Assembly: GCA_946222285.1 (NCBI GenBank)
Contig: CAMIIP010000016.1
Coordinates: 1-36,572 of the forward strand
Origin: an uncultured Rothia sp.
Lineage (GTDB): Bacteria; Actinomycetota; Actinomycetes; Actinomycetales; Micrococcaceae
Reading direction: 5' to 3'
Length of the DNA stretch: 36,572 nucleotides
The position numbers and the translations under genes were made by a program. Under the pieces are notes generated by a model that worked only from the letters and a program-made list of their open reading frames with translations, searched no databases and was not told the origin of the DNA. Shown one piece after another: positions 1 through 8,264 of this stretch (within the stretch, counting starts at the first letter, position 1; every line of letters starts with the position of its first letter).

Positions 1-96
1 CACATAAGTGGGTACAGGGTTCCGGTGGTGAACTTCTGCACCTGTGGATAAGTCAGATAGACAAGAAGCCCTCTCCTCTGCAGCTAGACTTTCCCC

Positions 97-702
97 ATGC
101 GCATTTCCATCGTTCTCTTTGACGGCTTCGAACTCCTCGATGCCTTCGGCCCTGCCGAACTCTTCAGCTTTATTGAAGACTGGGACGTCGAATACCTCGC
201 ACCCACACTCGAGCCGGTAGCCAGCGCGCAGGGCGTAAAAGTTCTGCCCAATCAAACTTACGCAGCTCTCACCGAAACCGATCTTCTACTCATCCCCGGC
301 GGGCGCGGCACACGCGTCCTCATCAAAGACGAAAACTTTATCGAGTGGCTAAAAACCGCCGGTTCACAAGCAAAAATCACCAGCTCGGTCTGCACCGGAT
401 CAGCTCTCCTCGCCCACGCCGGACTCCTCGAAAACCACCGCGCCACCAGCAACAAACGAGCTTTCGCCTGGGCAAGCAGCTTCGGTGAAAACGTGACTTG
501 GGAGCCCTCCGCGCGCTGGGTTCACAGCGAAAACCGCTGGACGTCGTCGGGCATAGCAGCAGGAATAGACATGGCGGCGGCACTCATTGCAGAGCTCAAA
601 AGCCCCGAAGTAAGAGATGAGATCTGCGAGCGCGCAGAGATCAAAATTACTAAGATTCCGGAGAATGATCCGTTCGCAGCGGGCAGCATCAATAAGCCTT
701 AA
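97..702 (+). CDS. DJ-1/PfpI family protein (class I glutamine amidotransferase-like)
   Basis: A 201-residue single-domain cytosolic protein of the DJ-1/PfpI/ThiJ superfamily. The N-terminus (ISIVLFDGFELLDAFGP) is typical of the AraC-type GATase1-like branch. The nucleophile-elbow cysteine is C99 in SSVCTGS, preceded by the LLIPGG strand near residues 63-69. Length fits a stand-alone domain; there is no C-terminal AraC helix-turn-helix. Family members include isonitrile hydratases, glyoxalase III-like and stress proteins, so the substrate cannot be stated. The ATG at 97 starts the conserved first strand, although no good Shine-Dalgarno is visible. Its stop overlaps the convergent stop of the cyclase remnant by 2 bp. 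Confidence 0.85.
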   Translation: MRISIVLFDGFELLDAFGPAELFSFIEDWDVEYLAPTLEPVASAQGVKVLPNQTYAALTETDLLLIPGGRGTRVLIKDENFIEWLKTAGSQAKITSSVCTGSALLAHAGLLENHRATSNKRAFAWASSFGENVTWEPSARWVHSENRWTSSGIAAGIDMAAALIAELKSPEVRDEICERAEIKITKIPENDPFAAGSINKP

Positions 703-1113
703 AGCAGAGCTATCACGTTCACCTGGGCACTATCGGTTCCCCTCGCCCGTAGGGATCCGAGCGTCAGGGTTTTGATGGTGTGGTTATCTAGCGCTTTGAG
801 GGACATATCTTCGATTCCCACAATGTAGCGGTCGGTGAACTTGCCCAAAAGCCACTGGTGGTCTTCGACCCCAAAATCGTTGGCGGGGCTAACGATTGAT
901 AGCCAGCCCATTCCGACGCACACGAGGGAGTCGGTTTCCTCCACCAACTATTTGCAAAATGAGGGGTGGAGCGAAATGCCATGCTTTTCGCAGGTGTCGG
1001 GGTCTGAAGATTTATATTTCTCAAACCCGGTGCGTAGCAGGAGTATTCGTTTGCCCTTGAGTTCCTTCCAGTAGGGTTCGATGTCTTCAGCGGTGAGCAC
1101 CGCCTCAGGCTCG
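699..1113 (-). pseudogene. Cyclase-family (kynurenine formamidase-like) protein, C-terminal remnant with internal amber
   Basis: The minus strand reads as the C-terminal part of a cyclase-family metal hydrolase. It has a GKRILLLRTGFEKY strand, then ISLHPSF, then LVEETDSLVCVGM and a terminal RGTDSAQVNVIALL. The N-terminal half with the metal-binding HxGTHxD-type motif is absent. An in-frame TAG (948-950) lies between SFCK and LVEETDSL, and the frame is unchanged across it, so this is a point nonsense change. Upstream of about 1113 the similarity ends where the oppositely oriented dehydrogenase stub begins. The family call is from recognised motifs; the substrate is unknown. Almost certainly non-functional. 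Confidence 0.65.
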
Positions 1114-1381
1114 CATTTTTGCGGAAAATATCGGCTCCTGGCGAGCGCTCGACCTCCCCGGAATCACCGTAGCCGTGGGTGAGATGCTAGATTCCCTGGA
1201 GAATGTAGCGGGTTCTGGCACACGTGCTTTGGCGACAGACGAATTAGATGAGGCAGTGTTGGAGACTGTTTGCTCCTGGTCTGGCGCTTTTGACGTTGAA
1301 AAGGCTCTGTCGCTGGGCTTCGCCCAAGATACTAACTTTGACGACGTAGTGCGGCAGTATCAAGAGCAGTATGTGAGGTAG
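1112..1381 (+). pseudogene. NAD-dependent epimerase/D-erythronate dehydrogenase (DenD-like), C-terminal remnant
   Basis: From about 1112 the plus strand encodes ENIGSWRALDLPGITVAVGEMLD, then SLENVAGSGTRAL, and ends FDVEKALSLGFAQDTNFDDVV before a TAG. This is the characteristic C-terminus of extended SDR epimerases of the DenD (D-erythronate dehydrogenase) group, with a DLPGIT-type strand and an LGF..D.xFDDIV tail. The NAD-binding Rossmann part (about 230 residues) is missing and there is no credible start. It abuts the cyclase stub head to head, so one deletion probably removed both 5' ends of a divergent gene pair. DenD-like enzymes act on C4 sugar acids, which matches the C4 polyol genes further along. 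Confidence 0.65.
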
Positions 1382-1396
1382 CAAGACTCCCAAAAG

Positions 1397-1480
1397 CTTC
1401 TTCATAAGGCAATTTGTCAGCAGGGCGTAGCCAGTTTGCCGCCCACTCTGCCTGTCTGTCAAATTACCCTTATGAATAAG
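1397..1480. repeat. TIR element copy A (short form)
   Basis: An 84-bp imperfect palindrome directly after the dehydrogenase remnant. The left end reads CTTCTTCATAAGGCAATTTG. The reverse complement of the right end reads CTTATTCATAAGGGTAATTT followed by GACAGACAGG. The outer flank on the right (as reverse complement TATATAGAGGGGC) is nearly the same as the left flank of copy C (TATATAGAGGG). It encodes nothing. It is the shortest of four related elements in the window and lacks the long inner stem seen in copies C and D. Confidence 0.65.
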
Positions 1481-1523
1481 CCCCTCTATATAGTTATCCA
1501 ATTTAAATAAATTCAATAGATAT

Positions 1524-2267
1524 TTAACGACGGGTTGTAGAAACCGGTTCAAGATAAAAAATGCAGCTCTTATTCGGGTCAGTTTCATAACGCTCTACTT
1601 TTGCGACGAAATGAAGACTGTCTCCCTTTCCTATACTCTTCCCTGAATCATTTACAGGAAAGTGAAGTTGCGTAGCAACGTTTACGTCCTCATATTTAAA
1701 CTGTGGTCCAGTCAAATTAGTCTCCCGATAATCGCCTGCCATGATGAGAATATCGTCTCGAGTTTTATAGTCTCCGTGTGGCGCTAAATAAGCGATACTT
1801 CCGTCGAACTCAATGGTTTGACCAGCGTATTTTTCTGTAAATTCTGCGTATACCTCACTGCAATCTTCAGGCGTAGACATTATTTTTGCGAAATTAGCAT
1901 TGTTCTCAACGGTTATGACAGGGGATTCAGTAGGCGTAGGAGCAGGAGTCATAGTTGAAGTTGATGGTTGTTCAAGCGCAGAGGATGGCGCAACCGATGC
2001 CGGTGCAGAAGTTTCCTGTCGATTTTCGGTAAAAATACCGATTACAAAGATGAGAGCAAGTATAAGGACTATAACAACTCCGGCAATGATGGCTTGGGGC
2101 GAGATCTCCTTTTTTGGTTTACGGAAATTAAGAGTAGTTTGTACCCTCCCTTTTTCCTGGTCAACTAGTTCCCACCCCTGAGATTCCCATTTTTTGATAA
2201 AAGATTTTTCTGTGCCTCGAACAGTCTTTACAGTTTTAGTCTCATAGAGAGGCGGATATTTTGTCAT
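1524..2267 (-). CDS. DUF4839 domain membrane protein
   Basis: A 247-residue protein. Residues 1-52 form a charged cytosolic N-terminus (YETKTVKTVRGTEKSFIKKW). One membrane segment spans about 58-80 (AIIAGVVIVLILALIFVIGIF), followed by a Ser/Thr/Pro-rich linker to about 118. The C-terminal domain matches the DUF4839 pattern: ITVENNANF, YAGQTIEFDGSIA, PHGDYKTRDDILIMAGDY and YLEPVSTTR. Topology suggests the DUF4839 domain lies outside the cell. The function of this domain is not known to me. Start ATG at 2267. The gene stands alone, facing away from fic. Confidence 0.75.
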   Translation of the reverse strand: MTKYPPLYETKTVKTVRGTEKSFIKKWESQGWELVDQEKGRVQTTLNFRKPKKEISPQAIIAGVVIVLILALIFVIGIFTENRQETSAPASVAPSSALEQPSTSTMTPAPTPTESPVITVENNANFAKIMSTPEDCSEVYAEFTEKYAGQTIEFDGSIAYLAPHGDYKTRDDILIMAGDYRETNLTGPQFKYEDVNVATQLHFPVNDSGKSIGKGDSLHFVAKVERYETDPNKSCIFYLEPVSTTRR

Positions 2268-2506
2268 TGTAGAGAGTTCTCTTCTTCTTTTTAATCGATT
2301 AAAAATGGAAATTTTTATTTGCCGATTTGATCACGTCTATCAGCAGAGTATCGCGGTTAATAATGAAACCGCTGGGTTACTAGATAAATCGTAAATGAGC
2401 ATCTCAGTTTTGAAACAAAGGACTCAGAAAAATGGAATGCAATTATTTATTGGGGGTTGGATCTCTCCGCAACAGTGAACCTCCGCAATTGAGACTTTCC
2501 CACGCG
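2268..2506. other. Intergenic region between divergent DUF4839 gene and fic
   Basis: An AT-rich stretch that must hold the promoters of both divergent genes. I see no coding potential and no RNA gene. The only clear structure is the palindrome at its right edge (separate entry). Confidence 0.4.
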
Positions 2507-2559
2507 ATTTTCTCAATAAGGCGCTTATTGAGAAAATTCTGGTTTATAGTCTCAATAAG
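2507..2559 (+). promoter_or_regulatory. Operator-like palindrome plus half-site upstream of fic
   Basis: A perfect 14-bp inverted repeat with a 3-bp centre: ATTTTCTCAATAAG (2507-2520) and its complement (2524-2537). A third CTCAATAAG half-site lies at 2551-2559. The ATG of fic is 27 bp further on. The adjacent Fic protein ends in a winged-helix-like domain, so autoregulation is a natural inference. A transcript hairpin is the alternative, but the separated third half-site favours a protein-binding site. Confidence 0.55.
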
Positions 2560-2586
2560 AGAACAACACGCACGCAAGGAACCCCC

Positions 2587-3768
2587 ATGAGCAACTGGCC
2601 ACCCCTTTCCTGGCAGGAACACACCTGGACGCACCGCGATCCGGTTGCATCAAGGCGCTCCCAACAGCGAAATTGCGGCACGTTCAAAGCAGCGATTGCA
2701 CCTAATATCGCAACCCTCACACCGGAAATCTCCACTGAACTAGCTCAAGAAGCGTCCGAAAACACTCAGCGCATGACTCGTTTTGACCAAGAATTTTCGA
2801 CGCTCGCGGAGTTCCCGTTCGCCGTCGTCCTGCTACGTGGAGAATCCGCAACAAGCTCTCAAATCGAGAACCTGACAGTACGAGCGCGCAAACTTTCTCT
2901 TGCCGCGCTGGGTGGAAAGGTCGGCGGGAATGCAGAGCTAGTCGCGCGCAATGTGAAGGCGATGCGAGCGGCTGTGAGCCTATCGGAACGTGTTGATACT
3001 CAGGCGATATTGGAGATGCATCGGAAACTGACGGAGGGCTCGTTGCCCGATGCTGGCGAGTTTCGCTCGGAATGGGTGTGGATTGGTGGCGAGTCACCGG
3101 TGACTGCTTCCTACGTGGCGCCCGACTGGGAGAGCGTTCCGGGTGCAATTGAGGATTTGGTGCAGTTCTTGCAGCGCACAGATATTGATCCCACGGTTCA
3201 GGCGGCGATTGCGCACGCGCAGTTTGAAACGATTCATCCTTTTACTGATGGTAATGGCAGAACGGGCCGGGCTATTGTGTCGGCACTCTTGCGCGCTAGA
3301 GGGGTTACGCAGAATGTGACCGTTCCGATTTCGAGCGGTTTGCTTCACGATATTGATGAGTATATTGCCGCTTTGACTGTTTTTCGGGCGGGCGATGTTG
3401 CGCCGATTGTTGAGTGTTTTATTCAGGCAACGGAGTCGGCTCTGGCGAATGCTCGCCTGCTGGCAGGGGATATTCAGCGGCATTTTGAGGAGATTCTTGC
3501 TTCTCGACGTCGCGTGACAGATTCTGCGCGCAAGATTGCACGGTTTTGTTCTAGCGAACCTGCCTTTACTGCGGGGATGCTGGAGCGCGATGCTGGGGTT
3601 CCTAAAGCGACTGCCTACCGTGTGGTGAATGAGCTGGTCAGCGCTGGAATTTTGCGGGAAGAGAGTATTAAGGTGGAGGGGCAGAAGGTGTGGTCATCCC
3701 CCGCGATGACGCACGCCCTCGACCAGTTCGCAGAGAGGGCAGGACGGCGGAGGTTTGGGGCTAGTTAG
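2587..3768 (+). CDS. Fic family protein (class II, probable AMPylase) with C-terminal HTH
   Basis: A 393-residue protein with the complete Fic core HPFTDGNGRTGR at 217-228 (catalytic H217; acidic and GNGR phosphate-binding residues intact). These enzymes transfer AMP, or sometimes other nucleotides, to target hydroxyls. N-terminal to the core, S90-S91-Q92-I93-E94-N95 fits the inhibitory (S/T)xxxE(G/N) motif, so this is a self-inhibited class II Fic. The C-terminal part (about 300-370) resembles a winged helix (FTAGMLERDAGVPKATAYRVVNELVSAGIL). ATG 2587 has AAGGA a few bases upstream. No antitoxin gene is adjacent, as expected for the self-inhibited class. The stop overlaps the convergent membrane-protein gene by 4 bp. 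Confidence 0.9.
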   Translation: MSNWPPLSWQEHTWTHRDPVASRRSQQRNCGTFKAAIAPNIATLTPEISTELAQEASENTQRMTRFDQEFSTLAEFPFAVVLLRGESATSSQIENLTVRARKLSLAALGGKVGGNAELVARNVKAMRAAVSLSERVDTQAILEMHRKLTEGSLPDAGEFRSEWVWIGGESPVTASYVAPDWESVPGAIEDLVQFLQRTDIDPTVQAAIAHAQFETIHPFTDGNGRTGRAIVSALLRARGVTQNVTVPISSGLLHDIDEYIAALTVFRAGDVAPIVECFIQATESALANARLLAGDIQRHFEEILASRRRVTDSARKIARFCSSEPAFTAGMLERDAGVPKATAYRVVNELVSAGILREESIKVEGQKVWSSPAMTHALDQFAERAGRRRFGAS

Positions 3769-4061
3769 AGCGTTGAGGTCATCGCTTCGATTAGGTAGGC
3801 AAGGGACCAGAGAGCCGGGACTGAGAAGATGGTTGCCACAAATGAGGTGATGGTTAGCTTCTCATTGTGGTCGCGATAGGCGAGAAATGTGGAAAGCGCG
3901 AAGAAGAAAATGAGCAAGCCGAAGGTAATCCATGCGTGGACAGGGGTAGCTGTTCCGAATAGCGCTACGTACAGGAAGAGTCCGCACCCGAGGTAGAAGG
4001 GTAGCCAGGCAAAAAATCGTTGCATCCGGGAGGGGTCTTGCGTCATCTGCTTCACGCCCAT
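3765..4061 (-). CDS. Small hypothetical membrane protein (3 TM)
   Basis: A 98-residue protein with three hydrophobic segments at about 17-35, 42-62 and 71-92. Between the second and third lies a short charged loop (AYRDHNEKL). I do not recognise the family. ATG 4061 is used here; a second in-frame ATG five codons on (QMTQDPS) is also possible. The gene converges on fic, with overlapping stops, and nothing nearby suggests a function. Confidence 0.55.
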   Translation of the reverse strand: MGVKQMTQDPSRMQRFFAWLPFYLGCGLFLYVALFGTATPVHAWITFGLLIFFFALSTFLAYRDHNEKLTITSFVATIFSVPALWSLAYLIEAMTSTL

Positions 4062-4161
4062 GAGTAGTTAATAGAAATCCAGCCCACTCTCAACAAAATA
4101 TTGAGTCAGGCTGAACGGTTGTTCTTAGCTTACTCGAAAAATATTAAAATATCGCCGACGA

Positions 4162-4521
4162 TTAGTGACTTCCACTCATCTTGAACGCTATCACTAAAGA
4201 CAGAAGCACAATCCAAGAACTCTTTATGAGATTCTTCTTATTGCGCAAGGAGAGGCTTGTATCCACCGCACGGCGGATTTTTTCCTTATCCTCTATATCC
4301 TGCCCATCACCTTTAGCATCGAGATACTTTTCAGCCAGCATCAGCATGTAATCTACGCCCACTTCTACCTGCTTGATGAGCTCAATTTCAAAGACAACAT
4401 CTTCGGCGATGCTCTCTTTTTCTATGGTGTTCCGCTCACGGAACTCACGCCTTGAAGCCGAACTTTCCGAGTCCCCTCCCCCAATCTCATTCGCTTGCCC
4501 CCCTCCTGTGTCCTGAACCAT
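4162..4521 (-). pseudogene. Type I restriction endonuclease HsdR, C-terminal remnant
   Basis: The open frame (119 codons) contains a stretch typical of the helical C-terminus of EcoR124-type HsdR proteins: AEDVVFEIELIKQVEVGVDY, then MLMLAEKYLDAKG and IRRAVDTSLSLRNKKNLI. HsdR proteins are about 1000 residues; the nuclease, helicase and most of the helical domain are absent, and no hsdM or hsdS lies nearby. The first 40 or so codons (Gly/Ser-rich) do not look like HsdR and probably are not native. The frame ends with a short hydrophobic run that also looks non-native. Best read as the relic of a lost restriction locus, not a working gene. Confidence 0.55.
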
Positions 4522-4530
4522 AATAAAAGT

Positions 4531-6012
4531 ATGACTCAGAGCGCATTTTTCGGATTCGACGTTGGCACTTCAAGCACCAAGGCGGTGCTGGTAGATAGTA
4601 GCGGCAAGCTTATCGACCAGATGGTGCAGGAGCATTCGGTAACGCGCGGATCCCACGGTCTCGTGGAGATGGACATGAACATTTGGTGGGCTGAGTTTTG
4701 TGCGCTTTACTCAGCGCTCGTTGCCAAAAACGGTGTAGAATTTGAGGGCATCGGTATTTCTGGTATGGGGCCTTGCGTAGGCATCACCACCGCAGAAAAC
4801 AAGCCGATTGCCCCCGCCGCGCTCTACGGCATCGACTGGCGCGCCCGTCAGGAAATCACCCAACTGACCGAAGAATTCGGCGCTGAAAAACTCTTGGAAA
4901 AATACGATTCCACGCTCACCTCACAGGCAGGGGGTCCCAAAATTGCCTGGTTCGCCAGCCGCTACCCCGCAGAGTTCGCCAGCGGCGTCCGCTTCTTTAT
5001 GCCTGCCAGCTTCATCATCGCCCACATCACCGGCGAATATGTGCTCGACCGCCACTCAGCCTCCCAGTGCACCCCGCTGTACGATGCCGCGACCCAAGAA
5101 TGGGACGTCGAAATGGCGGCTCATATTGGCGTCGATCAGCTCGAACTTCCTCGCCTGGGCTGGAGTAACGAAATCTGCGGTGAGACCCGAGAAACGCCAG
5201 AAATCCCCGAGTTAAAAGCCGGAATCCCGGTCATTTTCGGCACCATCGATGCCTGGGCGGAGCAAGAATCCGTGGGCGCCACCGACCCCAACCATCTCTT
5301 CCTCATGTATGGCACCACACTCTTTCTGATCGCCAACGCCGAAGATCGCATGCGCGACGCCTCCATGTGGGGCACCACCGGCACCCGCCCCGGCACTCAC
5401 AATCTCGCCGGTGGTCTAGCCACCTCGGGTGCGCTGACCAACTGGTTCCGCGATATTTCAGGGGTGAGCGATTTCGCCCAGCTCATCGCCGAAGCCGAAA
5501 AAATCCCTGCCGGATCTAACGGACTACTTGCCCTGCCCTACTTTGCTGGGGAGCGCACGCCGGTTCAGGACGCCGACGCCCGCGGCGTCCTCGCCGGTCT
5601 CACCCTAGATCACACACGCGGACATATCTATCGCTCTTTGCTAGAGTCCACCGCATTCGCTGTGCGCCATAACATTGAGACCATGCAGAAGGCCGGTGCC
5701 GATATTCAGGGCATCACCTGCGCCGGTGGCGGCACCAAGTCAGCACTGTGGCCACAAATCATTTCCGACGTCACCGGTCTGCCACAGATTCTGCGCGAGG
5801 AAACCATCGGTGCCTCCTTTGGCGACGCGTTCATGGTGGCGCAGGCGCTCGGCGCGGTCGAGAAGCTAAACGATTGGAACCCCGTGCGCACGGTCATTGA
5901 GCCCAACCCGGAGAACCGAGCTATCTACGATGCCCTCTATGCCGACTACCGCAAGCTCTATGAGGCAACCGCGGACATTCAGCACCGCCTGGCAGATATT
6001 CAGAATGTCTAA
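4531..6012 (+). CDS. FGGY-family carbohydrate kinase
   Basis: A 493-residue kinase of the FGGY family (xylulokinase/gluconokinase/erythritol kinase type). It has the N-terminal phosphate-1 motif FFGFDVGTSSTKAVLVD, mid-protein GTIDAWAEQESVGA and MYGTTLFLIAN, then LPYFAGERTPVQD and the C-terminal adenosine motif ITCAGGGTKSALWPQIISDV. Length is normal and the frame is intact. The ATG at 4531 begins the actin-like fold; an upstream GTG/ATG extension to 4495 adds nothing conserved. It lies in the polyol island but on the opposite strand from the main operon, and its stop overlaps that of the SDR by 4 bp. Substrate unknown; a ketose or tetritol is likely from context. Confidence 0.85.
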   Translation: MTQSAFFGFDVGTSSTKAVLVDSSGKLIDQMVQEHSVTRGSHGLVEMDMNIWWAEFCALYSALVAKNGVEFEGIGISGMGPCVGITTAENKPIAPAALYGIDWRARQEITQLTEEFGAEKLLEKYDSTLTSQAGGPKIAWFASRYPAEFASGVRFFMPASFIIAHITGEYVLDRHSASQCTPLYDAATQEWDVEMAAHIGVDQLELPRLGWSNEICGETRETPEIPELKAGIPVIFGTIDAWAEQESVGATDPNHLFLMYGTTLFLIANAEDRMRDASMWGTTGTRPGTHNLAGGLATSGALTNWFRDISGVSDFAQLIAEAEKIPAGSNGLLALPYFAGERTPVQDADARGVLAGLTLDHTRGHIYRSLLESTAFAVRHNIETMQKAGADIQGITCAGGGTKSALWPQIISDVTGLPQILREETIGASFGDAFMVAQALGAVEKLNDWNPVRTVIEPNPENRAIYDALYADYRKLYEATADIQHRLADIQNV

Positions 6013-6759
6013 ACCGTCGTAAACCCACCGTCGAGCAACATGTTGGTTCCAGTCACCATTCCCGCCTCCTCGGAGGCTAAATAGGCAATCATCGCGGCGA
6101 CTTCTTCAGGTTGAGCAAACCGCCCGGCAGGAATATCTGCCTTCGCTTTCTCGCCCTTTTCACCTGCCCAGGCTTTCTTACCCAGAGGAGTTTCCACCAC
6201 GGTAGGGGAAACAGCATTGACGGTAACGCCCCGAGCGAGGTGCCCATTCCAGCGAAAGCGCGCGCGTCATTCCAGCAATTCCAGCTTTAGAAGCGCAGTA
6301 GGCAACGTGCTGATCCAAACCAATTACAGATGCCTGCGAAGCCAGGTTGATAATTCGCCCATAACCGGCTTCAACCATGACGCGCCCAGCCGCCTGCGCC
6401 ATGAAAAATGAGGCGCTGAGATTCACCGAAATAGTCTTATTCCAGTCCTCAGCACTCAACTCTTCGGCAGGAGCAAGAAAGACGACGCCGGCGGAGTTCA
6501 CAAGAATATGCGGTATCCCGAGCGCCTGCACAACTTCCTCGACTACAGTCTCGGCAGCGCCGTCCTGCACCAGATTTTTCACAACCGCCAGATGACCAGA
6601 ACCGGGCAAACCAGCCATTGATTCGCGCACTTTTTCCGACAGATCAACACCGGCAATGGTTGCACCACGCTCGGCTAAGTAGCTGGCAACAGCCAGGCCA
6701 ATTCCGGACGCGGCGCCGGTAACGATGGCTACTTTTCCTTCAAAATTTTTCTCAGTCAT
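6009..6759 (-). pseudogene. SDR-family polyol dehydrogenase, frameshifted
   Basis: A classical short-chain dehydrogenase of about 250 residues, split over two frames. The 5' frame has TGAASGIGLAV (cofactor glycine motif), NSAGVV, and the catalytic YCASK, ending RALSLEWA. The 3' frame carries VTVNAVSPTVVETPLGKKAW through GMVTGTNMLLDGGFTTV. The switch lies near the CCCC run at 6229-6232 (plus-strand view). Together the parts form a normal-length enzyme of the type found in D-threitol, sorbitol or galactitol oxidation. Start ATG 6759 has AGGAG 6 nt upstream, which overlaps the xylulokinase stop, so the two are translationally coupled. Genuine mutation and sequence error cannot be separated from here. 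Confidence 0.8.
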
Positions 6760-6768
6760 AGCTAACTC

Positions 6769-8156
6769 CTAAGCTGCTTCGGGGTATATCTGGTTGCGGT
6801 AATTAATGTAATGACGATAAATTGAGGGGTGTTTCTCCGCCGTCACCTTCTCCATCTCAAAATCAGCCCAGACCGGCGGAGTCGCCTCGTCGGATAGCGC
6901 CCATGCTGCCTGACGCGCGGCACCCAGCGCCACGAATTCGGCAGGTTCTGGAACATAAATATCAATACCGAGCACCTGCGCCAACACCTCGCGGAAGGCA
7001 ACAGATTTCGCGCCGCCACCAATCAAAATAATGCGATCGGGTTCAGAACCGCGCTGTGCCACAATATTTTCCAGCCCCTCACGCACCGAGCACGCCAGAC
7101 CTTCAACCATGGCGCGAGCCATCAGTTCGCGGCTAAATCCAGCGCCCACATTGCCCAGATGAGCTGTAGCTTCAGGCAGATTGGGGTGCGTTCGCCGGTG
7201 AGATAGGGCAAGAAAACCGCTCACGCCGCGCCAGGCTCCGCGGCGAGAACCATCTGCGCCAGCTCATCGTGATCCACACCGAGGGTGGCTGCGGCAAAAT
7301 CCATGACGGGCGCGCCGTTGAGCGTGCAAGCAAGGGGCAGATACTTTCCGGTGGCATCTGCAAATCCCGAAACGTTGTTCTTAGAATCGGTGGCAGCAAC
7401 GTCTGAGAGCATCATGGCAACGGCGCTGGTACCCATGGAAATTACCGCGTCGCCATCTTGTAAATTCAACCCCAGAGCCGCACCCATGTTATCGCCGGTT
7501 CCCGGTGCAATCAGCGCACCGGATGCGGTTTTACCGATCACCTGTGAAGGTGAAGCTAACTGGGGCAGTTCAATCGAATGACCAATAGCCCAGGCCGCCA
7601 CTGCAGGCTCCCACTGGCGTTTTTGCGTGTTGTAGTAGGCAGTACCAGAGGCTTCGCCGTGGTCGGTGAAAAGCTGATTTTGAGTGTTGAGTTGAAGAGT
7701 CAAAAAGTCGTGTGGGAGCGCAACCTTGACAGCTTGAGAGGCAACGCCAGGCTCATTCTTGCGCACCCACAGTAGTTTAGTCGCTGTATACGCCGCAAGC
7801 GGCACGCTTCCAATCAGATCCGCAGCACGCTCGGGACCGCCGAGAAAAGCCGTGAGTTCCTCGGCTTCGGGGGCAGAACGCGTATCATTCCACAGCAGGG
7901 CATCACGCACTACCTCATTATTTTCGTCGAGAAGTACCATGCCGTGCTGCTGGCCTGCAATCGACACAGCGTCCGCTCGCGGCAGTAAATCCTCCGTGAC
8001 TTCGTGGAGGGCTTTCACCCATGCCGCCGGGTCAACTTCGGTGCCACCGGGGTGTGATGCGCGGCGCTCGTCCACCACCTCACCCGTTTCAGCATTAACC
8101 AGCAGGGCTTTGCAGGACTGCGTGGATGAATCGATTCCTAGAACGTACTGTACCAT
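6769..8156 (-). pseudogene. xylB: Xylulokinase (FGGY), disrupted
   Basis: The N-terminal part (from ATG 8156, RBS GAGGTA) is clear xylulokinase: YVLGIDSSTQSCKALLV, SIAGQQHGMVLLD, LLWNDTRSAPEAEEL, then GDAVISMGTSAV. The C-terminal part has IILIGGGAKSVAFREVLAQV. Between them, a TGA at 7221-7223 interrupts the first frame. The expected FLPYLTGERTP stays readable after it in the same frame, but the frame must then change at the GGGG run (7183-7186) to continue NLPEATAHLGN. At least two lesions therefore lie within about 40 bp. The repaired length is about 460-480 residues, slightly short of typical XylB. It would phosphorylate D-xylulose (or a C4/C5 ketose) made by the upstream dehydrogenase. Confidence 0.85.
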
Positions 8157-8191
8157 TTACCTCTACCTCGGGGTTCTTCTCTAAAAATGTA

Positions 8192-8239
8192 CCGGGGCAG
8201 AAGAAGTATTCATCATAAAGAATATTTCCTCTGCCCCGG
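8192..8239 (-). terminator. Strong hairpin after the mannitol dehydrogenase gene
   Basis: A 19-bp stem with two mismatches (CCGGGGCAGAAGAAGTATT pairing with 8221-8239) and a 10-nt loop. In the minus direction it is followed by ACATTTTTAG. It sits between the dehydrogenase stop (8265) and the xylulokinase start (8156), so it probably terminates or attenuates transcription before xylB and the SDR. Confidence 0.75.
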
Positions 8240-8264
8240 CATCATCGCTTTCTTCTTACTCAGC

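Noticed and set aside
43..51. Perfect DnaA-box 9-mer (TGTGGATAA)
   Set aside because: Single box, no cluster, no AT-rich unwinding region and no dnaA/dnaN nearby; not an origin.
1244..1588. 114-codon minus-strand frame across TIR copy A
   Set aside because: Crosses the DenD remnant and a palindromic repeat; no conserved features.
2587..4061. Fic/antitoxin two-gene toxin-antitoxin module
   Set aside because: The neighbouring small gene is a convergent membrane protein, and the Fic protein carries its own inhibitory motif, so no separate antitoxin is needed or seen.
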